9,918 bases of DNA from Kineosporiaceae bacterium. GTDB taxonomy: Bacteria; Actinomycetota; Actinomycetes; Actinomycetales; Angustibacteraceae. Shown here piece after piece: positions 1 through 5,734 of this stretch. The notes beneath the pieces are model-generated. The model saw only the letters and a program-made list of their open reading frames with translations, ran no database searches and was not told the origin of the DNA. The position numbers were made by a program, and so were the translations under genes. Numbering within the stretch: the stretch's first letter is position 1; each line of letters starts with the position of its first letter. Where the stretch lies: positions 1-9,918 of the forward strand of contig DAIETC010000130.1 of NCBI GenBank assembly GCA_027345905.1, in the 5' to 3' direction.

Positions 1-143
1 ACCGCCACGCGAACGAGCCGGCTCACACCGAGCTCTAGGCCAGCCGGCCAGGGTGCCACCACGACGAGCATGGTCGTCGTGGCCAACAACGCGGCCCGCC
101 GGCCCGTCCACGGGCCGGCTGAGCGCGCGCCCGTTTCCACCAT
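1..143 (-). CDS. N-terminus of an unrecognised secreted or membrane protein (partial, runs off left edge)
   Basis: A minus-strand frame opens at an ATG (141-143) and stays open for 47 codons to the window edge. The other minus frame I checked across this stretch closes at 35-37. The N-terminus has an Arg-Arg pair near residues 15-16 followed by a hydrophobic run (AALLATTTMLVVVAPWPAG). That is the pattern of a signal peptide or first membrane segment. About 85% of its codons end in G or C, as in the neighbouring genes. It lies 82 nt downstream of the reductase gene on the same strand, but a stem-loop sits between them. There is no strong Shine-Dalgarno; only a purine-rich GAGAGA precedes the start. 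The codons of the hydrophobic run contain a 9-bp inverted repeat (59-67/74-82). The family is not recognisable from this fragment, and a chance open frame cannot be excluded. Confidence 0.45.
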   Translation of the reverse strand, partial: MVETGARSAGPWTGRRAALLATTTMLVVVAPWPAGLELGVSRLVRVA

Positions 144-205
144 TGTGATTCTCTCGGCAGGCTGCGCGTGCACCTGTAGGCGTGTATGCCCAGACCAGTG
201 CAGCG

Positions 206-224
206 CCGGCCGCGTGCGGGCCGG
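206..224 (-). terminator. stem-loop just after the reductase stop
   Basis: CCGGCC (206-211) and GGCCGG (219-224) form a perfect 6-bp GC-only stem with a 7-nt loop. It begins 2 nt after the stop codon of the minus-strand reductase gene (stop 226-228). There is no U-run, which is common for actinobacterial terminators. It may end the methyltransferase-reductase transcript or only stabilise its 3' end. Confidence 0.35.
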
Positions 225-225
225 T

Positions 226-972
226 TCACAGCAGAAGGGCGCGCCCGCCGTCCAGCACTATCGTCGACCCGGTGAGCATCGCAGCCTGTTCGCTCACCAG
301 CCAGGCGACCGTGGCGGCAACGTCCTGCGCGCTCACCAGCCGGCCCAGCGGGGTTCGGGCGCGGACGTCGGCGAGCAGCTGGTCCGCGCCCGGCAGCAGC
401 TGCGCGGCGCTGCTGTCCACCAGTCCGACCTGCAAAGCATTGACCCTGCTGGCCGGGGCGAGCTCGACCGCGAGAGATCGCACCAGCGACTCCAGGGCCG
501 CCTTGCTCGCACCCACAGCCGCATATCCGGGTACCGCGCGCGCCGCCCCCGTGCTGCTCAGTGCCACGCAGGCGCGCGGGCGCAGCCGGGTCGCCAGCGC
601 TGCGAGCGGGTGCACGTTGACCGCCAACGTCCACGACCAGTGCTTCTCGGTGAGCTCGGCAACCGGCCGCATCACCCCGGAGGCGGCAGCGGTGACGAGC
701 ACATCCAGCCCCCCGGTGGCGTCGAGCACCTGTGCCGCCAGGCGGTCGCTGGCGCGCGGCTGGGCAAAGTTCGCGGTGAACGTGCGAACCTGCCGGCCCG
801 CCCCGCGTGCAGCCTGCACCACCACCGCCGCGGCTTGCGGGTGCCGAAAGCTGTGCAGGGCCAGGTCGTAGCCGTCATCGGCGAGCCGCCGGGCCACCAC
901 CGCACCGATCTCACCGGATGCGCCCGTCACCATCGCCCATCGCGCCTGCGCGCTCCCCGCTGGCTCGCTCAT
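226..972 (-). CDS. FabL-like short-chain dehydrogenase/reductase (enoyl-ACP reductase III type)
   Basis: This 248-residue protein is an NAD(P)H-dependent oxidoreductase with a Rossmann fold. The cofactor loop TGASGEIG is at residues 16-23. The catalytic region has Ser139/140 and Tyr150 with Lys157. The Tyr-x6-Lys spacing is that of enoyl-ACP reductases such as Bacillus FabL, not the usual YxxxK of classical SDRs. Recalled Bacillus FabL also matches at AASGVMRPVAEL...HWSW (residues 96-114), at SKAALESLVRSLAVELAP (156-173) and at the ending DGGRALLL. Family length is about 250. The NNAG motif reads TAAA here (residues 94-97). The ATG start overlaps the methyltransferase stop as ATGA, so the two are probably translationally coupled. 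The frame stays open upstream, but that extension is the antisense shadow of the methyltransferase. Known of the family: it reduces the 2,3-double bond of acyl-ACP. Inferred: it may instead act on a specialised acyl substrate. Confidence 0.85.
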   Translation of the reverse strand: MSEPAGSAQARWAMVTGASGEIGAVVARRLADDGYDLALHSFRHPQAAAVVVQAARGAGRQVRTFTANFAQPRASDRLAAQVLDATGGLDVLVTAAASGVMRPVAELTEKHWSWTLAVNVHPLAALATRLRPRACVALSSTGAARAVPGYAAVGASKAALESLVRSLAVELAPASRVNALQVGLVDSSAAQLLPGADQLLADVRARTPLGRLVSAQDVAATVAWLVSEQAAMLTGSTIVLDGGRALLL

Positions 973-1709
973 TGGCGAACGCAGGACCAGATGGTGAGCT
1001 GCCAGGTGCGGCGGCTGCCCCGCTGGCCGAGCCGCAGGACGCCGTCCGCGATCAGCCGAGCCACAGCGGGGGTGCTGACGACGGCGTCGGGCAGTGCGAA
1101 GTCGCGGGTGGCCACCGGCTGCATCCGATCCCCGAACACCGACCGCGCGGCGGCCAGCACCTGCTCCTGCGCCTGGATGGTCCCGGTCGGCAGGTAGGCC
1201 CGACCGCCAGGCAGGAGGCGCTCGTGGATCTGCTCGAGCATGGCCACCGGCACCTCGGCGCCTGTGGGACCGCCGCTGTGCCCGCCCGGGAACCATCCGG
1301 TCGCCGCCGCGATGGCGTCCGGAACCCCGCTGACATCGGCGATCACGACGTCGGCCCGCACGTCGGTCACCGGCTCGAACAGGTTGCCCACCCGAAACGA
1401 GGTCACCGCCTCTAGGTTGAGCCGGCGGCTGTTCCGCGTGGCGCACCGCACCGCGTCCGGCGAGATGTCGCATCCCACGACGCGGCCGGCACCGGCCCGC
1501 GCGGCCACGAAGCTCAGTACGCCCGACCCGCAGCCGATGTCGAGCACCGTCTCGCCCGGGTTGACCCGCAGCGCCTCGGCGATCACCCGGGTCGTCGAGC
1601 TCGGCCTGAACACCCCCGGCGTCAACCGCAGCGAGAACGGCCCGAACGCACCCGTCCACTGGTACTCCGGGGCCGCCTCAGCGTCGGGCACGCTCACCGC
1701 CGGGCACAC
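969..1709 (-). CDS. class I SAM-dependent methyltransferase
   Basis: A 246-residue protein with a seven-stranded methyltransferase core. Motif I VLDIGCGSG (residues 55-63) binds SAM, and Asp81 in GCDIS ends strand 2 and should contact the ribose. The post-I region and helix (SPDAVRCATRNSRRLN) resemble PrmA/HemK-like enzymes. The motif IV position reads IADVSGVP (123-130) instead of the N/D-PPY that marks amide or base N-methyltransferases, so the acceptor is unlikely to be glutamine or adenine. A Gly-rich insert GGHSGGPTG (142-150) follows. The N-terminal segment FGPFSLRLTPGVFRPS probably caps the active site. The GTG start (1707-1709) is preceded by AGGAG with a short 4-nt gap, and by GGAGG further upstream. 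The stop overlaps the start of the FabL-like reductase. The substrate is not determinable. A role in a small biosynthetic pathway with the reductase is inference. Confidence 0.8.
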   Translation of the reverse strand: MCPAVSVPDAEAAPEYQWTGAFGPFSLRLTPGVFRPSSTTRVIAEALRVNPGETVLDIGCGSGVLSFVAARAGAGRVVGCDISPDAVRCATRNSRRLNLEAVTSFRVGNLFEPVTDVRADVVIADVSGVPDAIAAATGWFPGGHSGGPTGAEVPVAMLEQIHERLLPGGRAYLPTGTIQAQEQVLAAARSVFGDRMQPVATRDFALPDAVVSTPAVARLIADGVLRLGQRGSRRTWQLTIWSCVRQ

Positions 1710-1777
1710 GTGTCTCCTGCCTCCGATCGACCTGGCCGTCCCGACCGTACCGCCGTAATCACGGGACGCACGCGGCG

Positions 1778-1816
1778 TGGGGGTTTGTGACCCGGCGCCG
1801 CGTCACAAAACGCCCC
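1778..1816. promoter_or_regulatory. long interrupted dyad between divergent genes (candidate operator)
   Basis: TTTGTGAC (1784-1791) and GTCACAAA (1802-1809) are perfect 8-bp inverted arms with a 10-nt spacer. The spacer contains the palindrome CGGCGCCG. G-run and C-run flanks (1779-1783; 1813-1816) extend the symmetry with a one-base offset. The dyad lies 74 nt upstream of the methyltransferase start and 57 nt upstream of the kinase-remnant ATG, so it could control one or both. The TGTGA-N12-TCACA spacing is 6 nt longer than in CRP or Rex sites, so it is not a standard site of either. The 157 bp of 1710-1866 hold no gene that I can support. Confidence 0.5.
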
Positions 1817-1853
1817 TGCGCCGCGCACTGGACCCGGGCGCGACTGGCGACGC

Positions 1854-1866
1854 TAACCTTCGCCAG
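1854..1866 (+). promoter_or_regulatory. leaderless -10 element for the kinase remnant
   Basis: TAACCT (1854-1859) fits the actinobacterial TANNNT -10 consensus and ends 7 nt before the ATG at 1867. Transcription would then begin at or next to the start codon, giving a leaderless mRNA. No Shine-Dalgarno precedes the ATG. A -35 is not clear; TGGACC (1829-1834) is too far, with a 19-nt spacer. The same string recurs before the DUF1345 gene (6506-6517). Confidence 0.5.
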
Positions 1867-2115
1867 ATGCGGGTCGAGATCACGGCGGCGATGCGCAGCA
1901 ACGCCGTTGGTGCTTGGGGCGCAGCGGGCGAAACCTGGTTGGCGCGGTTGCCGACGTTGGTCCGAGAGCTGTCGCAGGAGTGGGGACTGCAAAGAGTGGC
2001 GGCGTGGGGCTACGTCAAGGCCGTGCTCAGCGAGGTCTGGTCGCACGAGGACGGCGCCACAGGGCGCAGCCGCGCCTTCGACGTCGCCGACCGGCTCTGG
2101 CCCGGTCTGCCCTGA
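1867..2115 (+). pseudogene. internally deleted streptomycin 6-kinase-like (APH(6)) phosphotransferase remnant
   Basis: An 82-residue open frame. Residues about 3-42 (GAAGETWLARLPTLVREL, then EWGL) look like the N-terminus of the APH(6)/streptomycin 6-kinase family. That family typically opens with a Gly-x-x-W-L-x-x-L-P-x-L-V stretch and a W-x-L before the ATP-binding core. Residues 43-80 (RVAAWGYVKAVLSEVWSHEDG, then a D-x-A-x-x-L helix) look like its C-terminal helices. The roughly 200 residues normally between them are absent, including the nucleotide-binding lobe, the HGDLHxxN catalytic loop and the metal-binding Asp. The join at about 1990 is in frame. Kinase activity is impossible. The leaderless promoter and open frame are intact, so a small protein may still be made. 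A longer frame begins at 1777, but its extra 30 codons span the dyad and promoter and look non-coding. The match is from memory of family motifs. An unrelated small protein is the alternative. Confidence 0.6.
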
Positions 2116-2144
2116 CGGCACAGCAACGGCATCGCTGCGGCGCA

Positions 2145-2157
2145 CCGCCGTAGGCGG
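2145..2157. terminator. weak stem-loop in a convergent gap
   Basis: CCGCC (2145-2149) and GGCGG (2153-2157) form a short stem with a 3-nt loop. It lies in the 68-bp gap between the kinase remnant (ends 2115) and the convergent sulfur gene (stop 2184-2186). It could serve either strand. There is no U-run, and such GC hairpins are frequent by chance here. Nothing else is visible in the gap. Confidence 0.25.
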
Positions 2158-2183
2158 CGACACTGACGTCCCTCTCGGGCGGA

Positions 2184-3542
2184 TCAGGCCGGGACGACCG
2201 GCAGCCCGTGGGACGCGGCGTCGGGAAAGTTGCCGTCGACGTAGCAGACGTCCCGGCCGGCGCGCTGGAGCAAGCTGGCAGCGATCGACGAGCGGTACCC
2301 CGAGCCGCAGTGCACCCAGACCTGGCCCGCCGGGACGTCGCCGATCCGCGCCTCCAGCTCGTGCAGCGGCACGTTCACCGCCCCCTGGATGTGGGACTGC
2401 TCGAACTCGTCGGTTCGCCGCACGTCAAGGACGACCACGTCCGAACCACCGCGCGAGGCGGCCAGCTCGTCCCAGGACACGTGGGGGTAGGACGCGGTCG
2501 CCAGCTCTGGGGCAATGCCGCTGGGGTTCTCGCCGATCGCGACGTCAGGACGGTCGATACCGATCCGGCTCAGGTCGCGGAAAGCCGCGCTGACGTCGTC
2601 CTTGCTGCCGAGGAGGGTGAGCGGCTGGCCCCAGGGCGCCAACCAACCGAGGAACGTCGTGAACATCGAGCCGTTGCCGTACTCGAAGCTGACGGTGCCG
2701 GCCAGGTGCGAGGTCGAGAACGCCACCCGGTTGCGCAGGTCGACGACCCACTGACCGTCCTCGATGCGCTGACGCAGGACGTCGGCGTCCACCGGTGCCG
2801 GCAGTGTCAGGTCGAGCGCCTGCGGGCCCTTGGCGTTGGCCGGCCCCATGTGCGCGTAGTACGCCGGGTACGCCGAGAGCCCGGCGATGAGCTCCCGGAC
2901 GAAATGCTCGACGTCGGAGTCGGTGAGCGCGTGGTTGTGGGCGCGCTGCTCGGCGATAGTCGAGGACGCCGCCCCGGTAGCGGGGCCGGAGGAGCAGAAG
3001 CTGCCGAAACCGTGTGTCGGGTAGAGCTCGGCCTGGTCGTCGGCTTGGTCGGCCAGGCGCCGCACCGAGTGCCACTGCTCGTGCGTGAGCCGGTCGGTGA
3101 GCTCGGGACCGAGCAGGTCGGTGCGGCCGACGGACCCGAACAGCAAGGAACCGCCGGAGAACACGGCTTGACGCCCGCCGTGCCGAACGACGTACGAGAC
3201 GTGGTTGTCGGTATGGCCCGGTGTGGCAACCACCGTGACCTGCAGCTCGCCGACCTGGAGCTCTTGCTGGTCGGTGATCGGCTCACGCTCGAACTGCACG
3301 TCGGCGTCGGCGGCCACGAGGTAGGGCACACCCAGCTGGTTGGCCAGGGCAAGACCGCCGGTGACGTAGTCGTTGTGCAGATGCGTCTCGGCCACGTGGG
3401 TGATCCGCACGCCTGCCTGGTCGGCGGCCGCGAGAACCCGGTCGATGTCGCGCTGCGGGTCGACGACCAGTGCGCTGGTGCCGTCGTGAACCAGGTAGCT
3501 GCGGTCCCCCAAAGAAGGTGTGTCGATGACGACAACGTCCAC
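2184..3542 (-). CDS. persulfide dioxygenase-like MBL-fold protein with two rhodanese domains (CstB-like architecture)
   Basis: A 452-residue cytosolic protein in three parts. Residues 1-235 are a metallo-beta-lactamase fold of the ETHE1/persulfide-dioxygenase type, with THLHNDYVTG (His54, His56, Asp58), TPGHTDNH (His110) and VGRTD (138-142). Residues about 255-345 are a rhodanese-like domain with no active-site cysteine. Residues about 355-452 are an active-type rhodanese with the loop HCGSGYRSS (Cys412). This order matches staphylococcal CstB (about 444 residues), which oxidises persulfides to thiosulfate. By alignment to human ETHE1 (TGDALL...GRTD), the iron-ligand Asp is Gly131 here (SGGSLL). 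Dioxygenase activity is therefore uncertain, although this variant may be usual in actinobacterial relatives. The start is GTG at 3540-3542, with AAGGAGG 4 nt upstream. The ATG at 3577 lies inside the -10 element and is rejected. Inferred role: detoxification of sulfide-derived persulfides or sulfane-sulfur transfer. Confidence 0.88.
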   Translation of the reverse strand: MDVVVIDTPSLGDRSYLVHDGTSALVVDPQRDIDRVLAAADQAGVRITHVAETHLHNDYVTGGLALANQLGVPYLVAADADVQFEREPITDQQELQVGELQVTVVATPGHTDNHVSYVVRHGGRQAVFSGGSLLFGSVGRTDLLGPELTDRLTHEQWHSVRRLADQADDQAELYPTHGFGSFCSSGPATGAASSTIAEQRAHNHALTDSDVEHFVRELIAGLSAYPAYYAHMGPANAKGPQALDLTLPAPVDADVLRQRIEDGQWVVDLRNRVAFSTSHLAGTVSFEYGNGSMFTTFLGWLAPWGQPLTLLGSKDDVSAAFRDLSRIGIDRPDVAIGENPSGIAPELATASYPHVSWDELAASRGGSDVVVLDVRRTDEFEQSHIQGAVNVPLHELEARIGDVPAGQVWVHCGSGYRSSIAASLLQRAGRDVCYVDGNFPDAASHGLPVVPA

Positions 3543-3546
3543 GGAT

Positions 3547-3602
3547 CCTCCTTGATCTCGGTGCCCTGTCCGTACATTAACCGGCTCTTGCGGGGGTGTC
3601 CA
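3547..3602 (-). promoter_or_regulatory. sigma70-type promoter and Shine-Dalgarno of the MBL-rhodanese gene
   Basis: On the minus strand, TGGACA (3597-3602) and TAATGT (3574-3579) are spaced by exactly 17 bp. They fit the -35/-10 consensus TTGACA/TANNNT well. Transcription would start near 3567 and give a leader of about 25 nt. That leader carries AAGGAGG (3547-3553), 4 nt before the GTG start. The promoter sits in the 82-bp gap behind the flavin reductase gene, so the sulfur gene can be expressed on its own. This is the best-formed promoter in the window. Confidence 0.65.
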
Positions 3603-3624
3603 TGCGAAGCGGCGCGCCGGGAGG

Positions 3625-4626
3625 TCAGCGCGGCAGGTCGGAGGAGTGCCCGGGGGCGAGGTGCGCCTCGGGGTGCAGCAGGACGGCGGCGTTGTTCACC
3701 GCAGTCGCCGCCTCACCGAACCCGACGGAGATGAGCTTCACCTTGCCCGCGTAGTCCACGATGTCTCCCGCGGCAAACACCCGTTCCAAGCTGGTGCGCA
3801 TGGCGGTGTCCACCAAGATCTTGCGCTTGCGTTGGCGAAGGCCCCACTTCGCCACTACCCCCAGGTCGGCGGTGAAGCCCAGCGCGGCGACGACCTCTTG
3901 AACCGGCAGCACCAGACGTTGCGCGGGGTCGCGGTTGTCGAACACCTCCACCGCCTCGACGGCCGAGGTCCCCCGAATGCTCGCAACCTCGAACGGGACC
4001 AGCACCCGTACGGATGAGCCGAGCACCCGCTCGATGCTGCCGTGATGCGCCCGAAACCGTTCTCGCCGGTGAATCAGCGTGACCGATGCGGCGGTCCCCT
4101 CCAGACTGAGGGCCCAGTCGAACGCGGAGTCCCCGCCGCCGACGATCAGCACGTCACGACCGGCCAGCTCATCTGGGCGGGGCACGAAGTACCGCAGCCC
4201 GCGCCCCTCGTAGTCCGCGCAGTCGGGCAGTGGGCGCGGGGTGAACGTGCCGATGCCGCCGGTGACCAGAACCGCGCCGGCATCCACGAGGTGGCCGCGA
4301 TGGCTGTGCACCTGGACGCGGTCGCGTTCTACGGCGAGGCGTTCGGCGCGGTGGCCGAGCAGGTACGTCGGGTGGTACTGCTCGGCCTGCTGAACCAGCA
4401 GGTCCACCAAGTCCTGACCGCGCACGACCGGAAACCCCGCGACGTCGTAGATGGGTTTCTCCGGGTACAGGGCCGCCACCTGTCCGCCTGGCTCGGGCAA
4501 CGAGTCCATCATCACCACGCTGAGCCCGCGAAAACCGGCGTAGTACGCCGCATACAGCCCCGCCGGGCCGGCACCGATGATGAGCAGGTCACACCTGTCG
4601 TGGGCCGAGCAGTTCCTGCTGTCCAT
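3625..4626 (-). CDS. ferredoxin/flavodoxin-NADP+ reductase, thioredoxin-reductase-like type 2
   Basis: A 333-residue flavoprotein of the type-2 FNR family (Bacillus YumC, Chlorobium FNR). It moves electrons between NADPH and a ferredoxin or flavodoxin. The FAD-binding GAGPAG is at residues 18-23. The family signature GGQVAALYPEKPIYDVAGFP runs from 47 to 66. The NADPH-binding GGGDSAFDWA is at 163-172, followed by HRRERFRAH (186-194). The second FAD contact is FAAGDI (284-289), and GFGEAATAVNNAA is near the C-terminus (302-314). It lacks the CxxC pair of thioredoxin reductases. The ATG at 4626 puts the FAD motif at the usual distance from the N-terminus. The in-frame extension to 4794 crosses the intergenic region and is rejected. 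No Shine-Dalgarno is seen. TTGACT ends 6 nt before the ATG, so leaderless expression is possible. It is divergent from the GntR gene and on the same strand as the persulfide-type gene 82 nt downstream. Its electron partner is not in the window. Confidence 0.9.
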   Translation of the reverse strand: MDSRNCSAHDRCDLLIIGAGPAGLYAAYYAGFRGLSVVMMDSLPEPGGQVAALYPEKPIYDVAGFPVVRGQDLVDLLVQQAEQYHPTYLLGHRAERLAVERDRVQVHSHRGHLVDAGAVLVTGGIGTFTPRPLPDCADYEGRGLRYFVPRPDELAGRDVLIVGGGDSAFDWALSLEGTAASVTLIHRRERFRAHHGSIERVLGSSVRVLVPFEVASIRGTSAVEAVEVFDNRDPAQRLVLPVQEVVAALGFTADLGVVAKWGLRQRKRKILVDTAMRTSLERVFAAGDIVDYAGKVKLISVGFGEAATAVNNAAVLLHPEAHLAPGHSSDLPR

Positions 4627-4648
4627 GGGGCCAGTCAAGCGCAGTAGT

Positions 4649-4731
4649 GGACGGCACGCCGTCCTGGGAAAACACCGCTTGGCCATCACGGTGACCCCAG
4701 CCCGTACCCTTGTCACGTCGTCCTGGCCAGG
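4649..4731. promoter_or_regulatory. three dyads in the divergent reductase/GntR intergenic region
   Basis: The 136-bp gap between the start codons holds three exact dyads. They are GGACGGC-AC-GCCGTCC (4649-4664), TCAC-G-GTGA (4686-4694) and CCTGGCCAGG (4722-4731). Their centres are about 33 and 37 bp apart. The first lies 23-38 nt upstream of the reductase ATG, where binding would block a promoter. The obvious candidate ligand is the adjacent GntR-family protein, but none matches the GT-TA-TA-AC-like HutC operators I know. TACCCT (4705-4710) is a possible -10 for the regulator, without a good -35. Confidence 0.4.
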
Positions 4732-4762
4732 CAGGCACCGACGACAGAGATGAGGTGCATCC

Positions 4763-5641
4763 ATGGAGTACGCCGATGCGGCTGTGCAGAACACCCAGCC
4801 AGCCGCCCGGGGGGCCCGCGCGCTGGATCGCGGTCAGACGTTGCCGCTGTGGGCTCAGCTGCTCGACGACCTCGTCCGTCGCCTAGAGGCCAACGCGTTC
4901 ACGCAGCGGTTTCCCAGCGAGCACGAGCTGGTGGCCGAGTACCAGGTGAGCAGGCACACGGTGCGTGAGGCGCTGCGCCGGCTGCGCGAGACTGGCGTCG
5001 TCCAGTCGAACCGGGGTCGCCTCTCGGTGGTCCGCCAGGCGATGATCGAACAGCCGCTAGGGGCGCTGTACTCGCTGTTTCGCGAAGTGGAGGCCCGAGG
5101 GATCGGCCAGCGCAGCGTCGTGCGGGTGCGCGACGTCCGCACGAGTGCCGCCGCTGCCGACGTGCTCATGCTCCCCCGCGGCACGCGGCTGGTCTACATC
5201 GAGCGGCTGCGGTACGCCGATGACGAACCGCTTGCGTGGGACCGCACGTGGTTGCCGCTCAGTGTGGCCGAAGGGCTGCTGCACGTGGACCTGACGCACA
5301 CCGCTTTGTACGACGAGCTCTACCTGAGCGGCACGACGCTGACCGGCGGCCAAGAACAGATCGAGGCCGCGATTCTGACCGGCGCCCAGCGCAAGCTGCT
5401 CGAAGCCCCGCCCGGCACCGCGGCCCTGGCGATCACCCGGATCGGCTGCTCACGGAGCCAACCGGTGGAGTGGCGCCAGACGCTGGTGCGCGGCGACCGG
5501 TTCCGGGTCACCGCACAGTGGTCGAACGAACAGGCGTACCGCCTGAACGTGGGCAGCGCGCTGTCCAGCGGCGCCGCCAAGAAAGGCCCGCGCGTTGCGA
5601 GCAGCCCAGCGGAAGGGCCGACGGGCGCTCGCTACTCTTGA
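4763..5641 (+). CDS. GntR-family transcriptional regulator, HutC/UTRA subfamily
   Basis: A 292-residue DNA-binding regulator. A winged helix-turn-helix covers about residues 28-92 and includes the GntR signature FPSEHELVAEYQVSRHTV (50-67), followed by REALRRLRETGVV. A UTRA ligand-sensing domain spans about 100-262. It shows the typical VYIERLRYADDEPLAWDRTW element (144-163), an LYDEL helix (182-186) and an E-x-I-E-A segment (198-202). The N-terminal 27 residues and the last 30 (Ala/Gly/Ser-rich) look disordered. HutC-type proteins usually bind a small effector in the UTRA domain; the effector here is unknown. The ATG at 4763 has a modest GAGG (4752-4755) 7 nt upstream. It is divergent from the flavin reductase, and dyads lie between them. 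Control of the reductase, of itself or of both is inference. Confidence 0.88.
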   Translation: MEYADAAVQNTQPAARGARALDRGQTLPLWAQLLDDLVRRLEANAFTQRFPSEHELVAEYQVSRHTVREALRRLRETGVVQSNRGRLSVVRQAMIEQPLGALYSLFREVEARGIGQRSVVRVRDVRTSAAAADVLMLPRGTRLVYIERLRYADDEPLAWDRTWLPLSVAEGLLHVDLTHTALYDELYLSGTTLTGGQEQIEAAILTGAQRKLLEAPPGTAALAITRIGCSRSQPVEWRQTLVRGDRFRVTAQWSNEQAYRLNVGSALSSGAAKKGPRVASSPAEGPTGARYS

Positions 5642-5685
5642 CCCCGCCGTTGCCACAACCGCGATGTAGACCTCCGCTGTCGACG

Positions 5686-5715
5686 ACACCGGGATCGACA
5701 GCACCGCGATCGACA
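5686..5715 (+). repeat. tandem 15-bp direct repeat upstream of the DUF202 gene
   Basis: Two adjacent 15-bp units (ACACCGGGATCGACA, then GCACCGCGATCGACA) match at 13 of 15 positions. A degenerate third unit (10 of 15) lies at 5656-5670. They occupy the 93-bp gap after the GntR stop and end 7 nt before the Shine-Dalgarno. TTGACC at 5638-5643 could be a -35, but no good -10 follows at 16-18 nt. The repeat may bind a regulator or be chance. Confidence 0.4.
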
Positions 5716-5734
5716 CCAATAGAAGGAGAGGTCC

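Noticed and set aside
70..1197. Long plus-strand frame across the reductase and methyltransferase genes
   Set aside because: It is Arg/Ala/Pro-rich with no domain pattern and is antisense to two genes with clear motifs; a GC-rich shadow.
973..1659. Upstream extension of the reductase frame to a start at 1659
   Set aside because: The added residues are antisense-frame noise over the methyltransferase. FabL-like proteins start shortly before the TGxxxGxG motif, and the ATGA overlap at 969-972 fits coupling.
1784..1809. Reading the TGTGA/TCACA dyad as a CRP or Rex binding site
   Set aside because: The half-sites are 12 nt apart instead of 6, so a standard CRP or Rex dimer would not span them.
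1787..2593. Plus-strand 268-codon frame overlapping the kinase remnant and the MBL gene
   Set aside because: Low-complexity Arg/Pro/Gly composition; it covers two better-supported frames.
3540..3577. Alternative ATG start at 3577 for the MBL region
   Set aside because: It lies in a different frame and inside the -10 element; the GTG at 3542 has AAGGAGG at the right distance.
2208..3734. 508-codon plus-strand frame opposite the MBL-rhodanese gene
   Set aside because: Val/Arg/Gly/Asp-rich antisense shadow with no recognisable domain; the minus-strand gene has complete catalytic motifs, a promoter and a Shine-Dalgarno.
3625..4626. Calling the flavoprotein a thioredoxin reductase or sulfide:quinone reductase
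   Set aside because: There is no CxxC redox pair, and the ALYPEKPIYDVAGFP signature is that of type-2 ferredoxin-NADP reductases.
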